NCBI GenBank assembly: GCA_937926755.1
Contig: CALBBA010000254.1
Span: forward strand, 1 to 14,609
Length of the DNA stretch: 14,609 bases
Direction of reading: 5' to 3'
Origin: an uncultured Collinsella sp.
GTDB taxonomy: Bacteria; Actinomycetota; Coriobacteriia; Coriobacteriales; Coriobacteriaceae
Shown: positions 1 through 5,454 of the stretch, piece by piece
How positions within the stretch are numbered: the first letter of the stretch is position 1
Layout of the letters: each line of letters starts with the position of its first letter
The notes under the pieces: generated by a model
The model's database searches: none
Seen by the model: the letters and a program-made list of their open reading frames with translations, nothing else
Told to the model about the DNA's origin: nothing
Program-made: the position numbers and the translations under genes

Positions 1-1
1 C

Positions 2-1774
2 CCGTTTTTTTGCGGCGACGGATGTGGTGTGGGGCCCCTCACGACGCCGGCCACCCGCCGCACCCTGCCGACCAAGGACCAGCTCCACGATTTCGATACG
101 CTGGCCATTGTTAAGAACGCGTCTGCCGTCCGCCGCGCGCTGCCGTTTATGGTCGACGACGAGATCAAGGCCTTCGCGCTCAACGACGACGTCTTGGCCT
201 ACACCCGCACGGGCAAAGACGGCGAGGCCGCGACGGTTATCATCAACCGCAGCCTGCGCAATTCGCACTGCGTGACGATCCCGGCGCTCGGCGAATGTGC
301 AAGCGACGTGATCAGCGGCCACGAGTGCGAAATCCACAACGGCATGGTTACGCTCGACCTGTACCCGCTGGGCTCATCGATCATCTATCACCATACCGAG
401 GAGCGCCTGCAGGAGCCGCTCGATCATGGCGCAGGCATCGTATGCCACATCACCTCGGTGCCGACCGATGACGGCAAGCCCGGCACAATCGGTGCGCCCA
501 CGCGTCGTTTTATCGACCATCTGGCCGCCATGGGCATGCGCTACTGGCAGGTTCTCCCCGTCAACCCCACGGACTTCTTCCGCTCCCCTTACGCCGGTCC
601 TTCGGCCTTTGCAGGCAATATCGACCTGCTACCCGAGAGTCACGAGGAGCTGGCAGCCGAATTTGAGACCTGGAAGGCCCGCGGAGGCGAGGATGCCGAT
701 CCGCTGTACACCGCGTTTAAACATCGCAATGCCGATTGGCTCGAGAAATACTGCGTCTACATGGCCGTTAAGAAGTACTTTGAGGGCGAGTCGCGTCATG
801 ATTGGCCGGCAGATGTCGCGCGCTACAACGAGCATCTGATCGACGACAAGCGCTTCCACAACGAGGCCGAGCTTCAGGCGTACATGCAGTACCGCTTTGA
901 CCTGGCTTGGTGCGAGCTCATGAACTATGCGCACAAGAAGGGCATCGAGGTTATCGGCGATATTCCTATGTACGTGTCGGACGATTCGGCAGACGCGTGG
1001 AGCGAACCCGAGAACTTCTGGCTGACCGATACCGGCAAGGCGATTGAGATTTCCGGCGCGCCGCCCGACAACTTTGCGCCCGAGGGTCAGGTATGGGGCA
1101 ACCCGACGTTCCGCTGGGACCACATGAAGCAGAACGGCTATAGCTGGTGGATGGATCGCCTGCGCCGCGCGTTCTCGCTCTACGACCGCGTGCGCCTGGA
1201 TCACTTCCTGGGATTCCATAGCTATTTCAGCATTCCCGCGGGTAAGGCATGCTCCGACGGGCGTTGGCTGGCAGGACCGGGCAAAGACCTGTTCCAGACC
1301 GCCTATGACGAGCTGGGTCCGCTCAACTTTATCGCCGAGGACCTGGGCTATCTGACGCCTGGCGTTCGTGCCATGGCTTCGACCTGCGGCTTCCCCGGCA
1401 TGGACGTGCTGGAGTTTAGCGACTACGACGTTCGTTGCGGTGTGCATCCCACGCCCGGCAAAATTCTGTACACCTCGACACACGACACATCGACGCTGGC
1501 CGGTTGGTGCACGCGTTCCTTTGCGGGCGGCGACGAGCCGAGCGGTGTTGAGGTGGCGGCAAAGCTGATGAGCGACGCGCTGGCAAGCGACGCTCCCCTG
1601 GTGATGATGCCGCTGCAGGATGTCCTGGGGCTTGGCGACGACGCACGTATGAACGTTCCGGGCGTTGCCACGGGCAACTGGACCTGGCAGGCTGACGAGG
1701 CGGACATTGCAGCCGCCGAGGGCAAAACCGCACAGCTCCTGCGCAACAACCATAGATTCTGGGGCGAAGCGTGA
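2..1774 (+). CDS. malQ: GH13-GH77 fusion: debranching-type alpha-glycosidase / 4-alpha-glucanotransferase, 5' end outside window
   Basis: The reading frame is open from base 2, so the start lies upstream; the first in-window GTG (base 29) is not a convincing start because coding similarity continues before it. About the first 140 residues look like the end of a GH13 enzyme: FFCGDGCGV followed by TRRTLP recalls the GH13 'YGDE-G...RR' segment, then a VIINRS beta-sandwich domain. From about base 430 a complete GH77 amylomaltase domain follows (SPYAGPSAFAGN; WGNPTFRWDHM). Counting base 29 as codon 1, the expected catalytic residues are D391 (RVRLDHF), E437 (FIAEDLGY) and D486 (STHDTSTLAGW). GH77 transfers alpha-1,4-glucan segments between maltodextrins in the cytoplasm; the GH13 half would act on glycogen or maltodextrin branches or linkages. 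Such GlgX/MalQ-type fusions are known in gut bacteria. The gene ends before a hairpin and stands apart from the translation genes. Confidence 0.88.
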   Translation, partial: PFFCGDGCGVGPLTTPATRRTLPTKDQLHDFDTLAIVKNASAVRRALPFMVDDEIKAFALNDDVLAYTRTGKDGEAATVIINRSLRNSHCVTIPALGECASDVISGHECEIHNGMVTLDLYPLGSSIIYHHTEERLQEPLDHGAGIVCHITSVPTDDGKPGTIGAPTRRFIDHLAAMGMRYWQVLPVNPTDFFRSPYAGPSAFAGNIDLLPESHEELAAEFETWKARGGEDADPLYTAFKHRNADWLEKYCVYMAVKKYFEGESRHDWPADVARYNEHLIDDKRFHNEAELQAYMQYRFDLAWCELMNYAHKKGIEVIGDIPMYVSDDSADAWSEPENFWLTDTGKAIEISGAPPDNFAPEGQVWGNPTFRWDHMKQNGYSWWMDRLRRAFSLYDRVRLDHFLGFHSYFSIPAGKACSDGRWLAGPGKDLFQTAYDELGPLNFIAEDLGYLTPGVRAMASTCGFPGMDVLEFSDYDVRCGVHPTPGKILYTSTHDTSTLAGWCTRSFAGGDEPSGVEVAAKLMSDALASDAPLVMMPLQDVLGLGDDARMNVPGVATGNWTWQADEADIAAAEGKTAQLLRNNHRFWGEA

Positions 1775-1818
1775 TAAAACCCCCGATATAGGGTACAGTT
1801 ACAGTCGTTTGAATTTTT

Positions 1819-1846
1819 GCGGGCAGAGTAATCTGCCCGCTTTGTG
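1819..1846 (+). terminator. Hairpin after the GH13-GH77 gene
   Basis: A perfect 9-bp stem (GCGGGCAGA, 1819-1827, with TCTGCCCGC, 1832-1840) has a 4-nt loop and is followed by TTTGTG. The T-run is short, so termination may be partial. It lies 45 bases after the upstream stop and 23 bases before the next ATG, so some read-through into the zinc-ribbon gene is plausible. Confidence 0.6.
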
Positions 1847-1862
1847 CTGAAAAGGAAGTATT

Positions 1863-2099
1863 ATGGCGCGCTACGATTACAAGTGCTCGAGCTGCGGCAA
1901 CGTGTTTGAGGTTGAGCATCCCATGTCCGAGACTCCCGAGGTCGTATGCCCCAGCTGCGGTGCCCTGGCGGCCAAGACGTTCTCGGCCAGTGGCATTAAA
2001 TTTGAGGGCAGCGGTTTCTACAACACCGACCAGCGAAGCGGCGGCTCCAGCACCAGCGCTACCAGCGGCTGCTGCGCCAACTGCCCGCACAGCCACTAG
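1863..2099 (+). CDS. FmdB-family zinc-ribbon protein (78 aa)
   Basis: This is a small soluble protein with two CxxC pairs near the N-terminus (C8/C11 and C29/C32) in the layout MARYDYKCSSCG...VCPSCGALAAK, typical of the FmdB / 'CxxC_CxxC_SSSS' putative regulatory family. The four cysteines would bind one zinc ion. After about residue 45 the chain becomes Gly/Ser/Thr-rich and ends with CCANCPHSH, a second Cys/His cluster that could also bind metal. The family has no firmly established biochemical role; early links were to regulation of formamidase and amidase genes. The start is supported by AAGGAAG just upstream. The gene stands alone between two hairpins, convergent with rsmB. The family call is solid; the function is unknown. 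Confidence 0.85.
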   Translation: MARYDYKCSSCGNVFEVEHPMSETPEVVCPSCGALAAKTFSASGIKFEGSGFYNTDQRSGGSSTSATSGCCANCPHSH

Positions 2100-2104
2100 A
2101 AACC

Positions 2105-2142
2105 AAACAGCCCCGCGATCGGCGTTGATCGCGGGGCTGTTT
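2105..2142 (+). terminator. Strong intrinsic terminator after the zinc-ribbon gene, probably bidirectional
   Basis: A perfect 16-bp stem (2105-2120 with 2127-2142) has a 6-nt loop. The core is GC-rich and the arm ends in TTT followed by CTTTG. On the minus strand the arm ends in TTTGGTTT, so it could also stop transcription arriving from rsmB. Confidence 0.9.
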
Positions 2143-2152
2143 CTTTGCTCTA

Positions 2153-2175
2153 TGGGTAGCTAATCAAGCTACCCA
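2153..2175. repeat. Short perfect inverted repeat
   Basis: TGGGTAGCT (2153-2161) pairs with AGCTACCCA (2167-2175) around a 5-nt loop. There is no T-run on either side, so it does not look like an ordinary terminator. It lies between the terminator at 2105-2142 and the larger inverted repeat at 2188-2254. Confidence 0.7.
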
Positions 2176-2187
2176 GGTTTCCTTGTG

Positions 2188-2254
2188 AGTTGCGGTGAAA
2201 TAAGGACTGTTTGGCGGACAGAAGCGGCTTTTCAATCCCTATTTCACCGCAACT
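2188..2254. repeat. Inverted repeat, 15-bp arms around a 37-nt loop
   Basis: AGTTGCGGTGAAATA (2188-2202) is the exact reverse complement of 2240-2254. The loop holds a smaller hairpin, CTGT-TTGGCGG-ACAG (2208-2222). The element ends 6 bases from the rsmB stop codon. There is no T-run and no open frame in it. It could be a REPIN/MITE-type element or an RNA 3'-end stabiliser for rsmB; copy number in the genome would tell. Confidence 0.75.
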
Positions 2255-2260
2255 TAGTAG

Positions 2261-3661
2261 TTAGTTGCGGACCAGCCTGGCGCAGAAGTGGCCGTCGTAG
2301 GAGTCGGCGTTTACCGGCACGCTTTGGAAGAGGCCTCGGTCGTTTTGGCGTACGGAGACGAGCTTCTTGGCCGGATCGAACTCGGGAAGTTGCAGAATCT
2401 GCGCCTCGGAGAGCGGCTCCAGGCTAAAACCGGTACCCTCGGGAGAGCTCAAGAACGCTTCCACGACCTGCGTGTTCTCCTCGTCGAAAACCGAGCACGT
2501 CGCATAGATGAGCTCGCCGCCGGCAGCCACGCGCGCGGCGGCTTCCTTTAGCATCGACAGCTGCAGTTTGGGCAGCTCAACCGTCACATCCTTTTCGGTC
2601 AGACGCCACGGTATCTCGGGATGACGACGCATGGTTCCGGTGCCCGAGCACGGTGCATCGATAAAGACAGTGTCGAATTTAACCGGCTCGCCAAGCATGG
2701 CATCAAACGATGTGAGCACCTCATTAAGCTCGCAGGCATCACCCGAAACCGTGCGAACGCCCTGAATACCGGCCTTATGCAGACGAGCGAGATTCAGATC
2801 GCACTTGCGATCATGCAGATCGAGCGCCGTATGCTGACGCTCATAGCCCGCACGCTTGGCCTGGCACATCATCACATAGGTCTTGGTGCCGCGACCGGCA
2901 CCAATCTCAAGGCAGCTTCCAGGGCGCGTGGCAGCTGTGGCGATGAGCTGAGCGTTAAGGTCCGAGGCCACCGCGGCAGCACGCTCAAACACACCCGAAG
3001 CAACGGTAACCTGGGCATCAACCGGAGCATGGCAGCCCGGGAAGACAGGCGCGACGAGCTGCGAGATATACGGATCGGGCTTAGTCGCAAAGGCGTTCTC
3101 ATGCAGGGCCAGCGGCGCGGGGGCCAGATTGCCGGCAAAGTTAAGCGCACCCTCGGGCGTGTCAAACGACGCCATAATACGAGCGCACAGCCAACGCGGC
3201 AGACCCATCAGGCGCGACAGACGAACCAAGCGTCGCTCAGACTCATCCACATCGGACGCAGTAGCAAAGTCCTCAACATTGTCCGCAACCTTATGCAGTA
3301 CAGCATTGGCCAAGCCAGCGGCGGACTTAGCACCACAGCGAACGAGCTCAACTCCCTGACTTACGGCAACGCGGCCGGGCGTATGCAGGTAGAGCATCTC
3401 GAAGGCCGAGATACGAAGTGCCATGCGAACACGCGGCGCAACCTTTTTAGGCTTATCGAGAAACTGATCGAGCAGCTCGTCCAAAATACCCTGCGTAGCG
3501 GCCACACCCAGCGCCAAGCGGGCGGCAAAAGCGGAATCGCGCTGGTCAATAGCCTTGGCCGATGCGCGAGAGGACAGCACGTCACGCGCATACATGCCAC
3601 GGCGATCGGCCTCCATTAGCACATCGAGCGCAAGTTTGCGCGCGGGAGACAGCTTGCTCAT
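2261..3661 (-). CDS. rsmB: 16S rRNA (cytosine-5) methyltransferase RsmB
   Basis: At 466 residues it has the RsmB/Sun layout: an N-terminal NusB-like helical RNA-binding domain (about 5-130) and a C-terminal SAM-dependent Rossmann methyltransferase domain (about 215-466). It should methylate C967 (E. coli numbering) of 16S rRNA. Motif IV is DAPCSGTGTMRRHPEIPWR with C338, and motif VI is YATCSVFDEEN with C389, the two cysteines of m5C methyltransferases (the TC cysteine attacks the base, the PC cysteine helps release it). SAM motif I reads LEIGAGRGTKT instead of the usual D-CAAPGGKT, a divergence from the common form. The start (MSKLSPARK) overlaps the fmt stop in ATGA, indicating translational coupling. 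An upstream in-frame start is possible but would lie deeper inside fmt. Confidence 0.93.
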   Translation of the reverse strand: MSKLSPARKLALDVLMEADRRGMYARDVLSSRASAKAIDQRDSAFAARLALGVAATQGILDELLDQFLDKPKKVAPRVRMALRISAFEMLYLHTPGRVAVSQGVELVRCGAKSAAGLANAVLHKVADNVEDFATASDVDESERRLVRLSRLMGLPRWLCARIMASFDTPEGALNFAGNLAPAPLALHENAFATKPDPYISQLVAPVFPGCHAPVDAQVTVASGVFERAAAVASDLNAQLIATAATRPGSCLEIGAGRGTKTYVMMCQAKRAGYERQHTALDLHDRKCDLNLARLHKAGIQGVRTVSGDACELNEVLTSFDAMLGEPVKFDTVFIDAPCSGTGTMRRHPEIPWRLTEKDVTVELPKLQLSMLKEAAARVAAGGELIYATCSVFDEENTQVVEAFLSSPEGTGFSLEPLSEAQILQLPEFDPAKKLVSVRQNDRGLFQSVPVNADSYDGHFCARLVRN

Positions 3662-4578
3662 GACAAAACACCCCAGATAAGATCGGCGCCTTGCAGCCCA
3701 GCAGCCCAAGCAGAAGCGGCCATGGCACGCTTGCCATCGGGCTTAACCTCGAGCAGTTCAACCGCACCATCGGAAAGACCAAGGTAAACACGCTTATTCT
3801 TAACGTCAACGCCGCCCTCGCCAAGCGAAATATCGGCCAGCGCAGCATCGAGTACGCGCACGGTCTTGCCGGCAATCACGCAACGAGCAGGCGCGGTATC
3901 GGACGAAGCAAGCACATGACGCACGCAATCAAGTGCCGCCATTTGCGGATCCAGGCGCATCTCCTGCTTAGAAATCTTGGCAGCATGTGTGACGAGCGAC
4001 TCATCCTGCTCAGTCCAAACAGCCGAGCCATCGGCAAGCGAGGGAAGCGTATCAGTCAACAGTTTGCCGCCAAGCTCACCAAGCTCCATGGTCAGCGCCT
4101 CAGCATGCTTACCGGCAACCGACGTGGAAGCTTGAGCACAATAAGCACCAGTATCCACGCCATGTCCAATGCGCATAATGGAAACGCCAGCAACCTCATC
4201 ACCAGCAAGAATGGCACGCTGAATAGGAGCAGCCCCACGCCAACGAGGCAGTAAGGACGCATGAACATTCACAATGCCAAGCGGCGCCATATGTAGCACC
4301 TCATCGGGCAAAATACAACCATAGGCAGCCACGCAGAAAATGTCAGCCTGGGCAGCCTGGAGCGCCTCAACAACCTCGGCCGTCATACGATCAGCCTCAA
4401 CAACCGGCAACCCCAGCTCAAGCGCCTTGGCCTTAACAGGAGAAGGCTCAAGCTTCTTACCACGCCCACGAACAGCATCAGGACGAGTAACAACAAGCGC
4501 AATCTCATTCCCAGCCGCAACAAGCGAAGTCAACGAAGGCACAGCAAAATCAGGCGTACCCATAAACACAATACGCAT
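3658..4578 (-). CDS. fmt: Methionyl-tRNA formyltransferase
   Basis: The protein has 306 residues, the normal family length. It uses 10-formyltetrahydrofolate to formylate Met-tRNA(fMet) for translation initiation. The N-terminal formyltransferase fold begins MRIVFMGTPDFAVPSL, with RGRGKKL near residue 40. The catalytic triad is visible as N104 and H106 in NVHASLLPRWRG and D142 in GHGVDTGA. The C-terminal OB-like domain covers about 205-306. The start at 4578 is favoured by homology and by AGGAG at 4589-4593 (10-nt spacing), although the frame stays open upstream to 4791. It lies downstream of def, its functional partner, but a 320-base gap containing a long inverted repeat separates them, so it may need its own promoter. 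It is coupled to rsmB by a 4-base overlap. Confidence 0.96.
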   Translation of the reverse strand: MRIVFMGTPDFAVPSLTSLVAAGNEIALVVTRPDAVRGRGKKLEPSPVKAKALELGLPVVEADRMTAEVVEALQAAQADIFCVAAYGCILPDEVLHMAPLGIVNVHASLLPRWRGAAPIQRAILAGDEVAGVSIMRIGHGVDTGAYCAQASTSVAGKHAEALTMELGELGGKLLTDTLPSLADGSAVWTEQDESLVTHAAKISKQEMRLDPQMAALDCVRHVLASSDTAPARCVIAGKTVRVLDAALADISLGEGGVDVKNKRVYLGLSDGAVELLEVKPDGKRAMAASAWAAGLQGADLIWGVLS

Positions 4579-4795
4579 AAAAGTTAGTCTCCTCTCAACC
4601 AAAGCCGAGATAGCTACAAATAACGGCGGAAAGCCAAGTACCCAGCCCATCCGCAATAACAATTCAACAAGAACAAATATACCCAAAACCAAAGAAAGAG
4701 CCGCAATAAAAGCAGCTCTTCCAACAAAGCAATTATCAGCGAAGACGCCCCTCCCTGGCCCACGGCACCCGGGCGAGACAAGCAGCGTCAACGTA
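4579..4795 (-). other. AT-rich upstream region of fmt with a weak promoter candidate
   Basis: This stretch (especially 4600-4740) is clearly more AT-rich than its surroundings, with T on the minus strand. A possible -10, TATATT, lies at 4681-4676 on the minus strand, about 100 bases before the fmt start; I find no good -35 at the right spacing. AGGAG for fmt is at 4593-4589. The fmt frame is open through it and would encode hydrophobic residues, but no ribosome binding site supports a longer protein. Confidence 0.35.
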
Positions 4796-4891
4796 GTCCC
4801 CGGGGCACCCGCCTATATCGTCCCGCGCGCAGTTTCGCAGCGCAGCGAGAATGTTTGAGCACGGGATGATATAGGCGGGTGCCCCGGGGAC
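4796..4891. repeat. Long inverted repeat, 30-bp arms with one G-T wobble, 36-nt loop
   Basis: The arm at 4796-4825 (GTCCCCGGGGCACCCGCC then TATATCGTCCCG) is the reverse complement of 4862-4891 with one mismatch that would be a G-U pair in RNA. The tetranucleotide GTAG sits at the 5' base (4793-4796). Weaker outer pairing exists: CCGGGCGAGAC (4769-4779) matches GTCTCGCCCGG (4907-4917), which lies in the end of def. There is no T-run. The size and layout fit a REPIN-type doublet. It begins 8 bases after the def stop. Confidence 0.9.
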
Positions 4892-4899
4892 GGACAAAC

Positions 4900-5436
4900 C
4901 TACTCCGTCTCGCCCGGTCGAGCGCCGCGGGCCAGGGCGTCCTGGTACTCCTTGACGGCTTTGATCCTCTGCATCGGCTTCAATCGCTCGAACATGGTAT
5001 TGCCGTGCAGGTGATCGATCTCGTGCTGCAGGCACACGCAGAACAGGTCGCCCGAGGCCTCGTAGCGAATCAGGTTGGCATCCAGATCGTATGCCTCGAC
5101 GACAACGTGGTCAGGGCGCTCGATCTCGCAGCTGATGCCAGGAATGGAAAGGCAGCCCTCGCTAAAGGGCACCAGATGGTCACTCTGCTCAACAATGACG
5201 GGATTGATAAGCACGTACGGGTCGTAGTCGTTCTTGTCGCTGTAGTCGCAGTCGATGGTAACGAGCTGGATAAGCTCGCCGATCTGCGGGGCGGCAAGAC
5301 CGCAACCGCCGTTCTCGAACATCATCTTCTTCATCTTCTCGGCAAGTGCCTCGATCGCCGGGGTGATCTCTTCGATGACGGCGCACTCCTGGCGCAGGCG
5401 AGGGTCGGGCGACAGTACGATTCCGTTGGCTTCCAT
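4900..5436 (-). CDS. def: Peptide deformylase
   Basis: This metalloenzyme removes the formyl group from the N-terminal methionine of new proteins. From the chosen start (MEANGIVL) it has 178 residues. All three family motifs are present: GCGLAAPQIG (44-53), EGCLS (93-97) and QHEIDH (137-142). The metal ligands are C95, H138 and H142, with E139 as the catalytic base; the family uses Fe2+ or another divalent metal. An ATG two codons upstream (5442) touches the AAAGG and leaves no spacing, so 5436 is the better start. It lies 18 bases after the priA stop, so the two are probably co-transcribed. Together with fmt it forms the formylation/deformylation pair. Confidence 0.96.
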   Translation of the reverse strand: MEANGIVLSPDPRLRQECAVIEEITPAIEALAEKMKKMMFENGGCGLAAPQIGELIQLVTIDCDYSDKNDYDPYVLINPVIVEQSDHLVPFSEGCLSIPGISCEIERPDHVVVEAYDLDANLIRYEASGDLFCVCLQHEIDHLHGNTMFERLKPMQRIKAVKEYQDALARGARPGETE

Positions 5437-5442
5437 GGCCAT

Positions 5443-5447
5443 CCTTT
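5443..5447 (-). promoter_or_regulatory. Ribosome binding site that decides the def start
   Basis: On the minus strand the sequence is GAAAGG-ATGGCC-ATG. The AAAGG lies directly against the first ATG (5442) and 6 nt before the second (5436), which has the normal spacing. This supports the shorter protein. Confidence 0.6.
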
Positions 5448-5454
5448 CGGGTTG

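Noticed and set aside
629..1753. Long minus-strand frame (374 codons) opposite the GH77 domain
   Set aside because: It is antisense to a gene with clear catalytic motifs, and its composition (Arg/Val/Ala/His-rich, no recognisable domain) is that of a GC-rich shadow frame.
2621..3619. Plus-strand frame of 332 codons opposite rsmB
   Set aside because: It is antisense to a complete methyltransferase with both catalytic cysteines; the translation has no recognisable domain.
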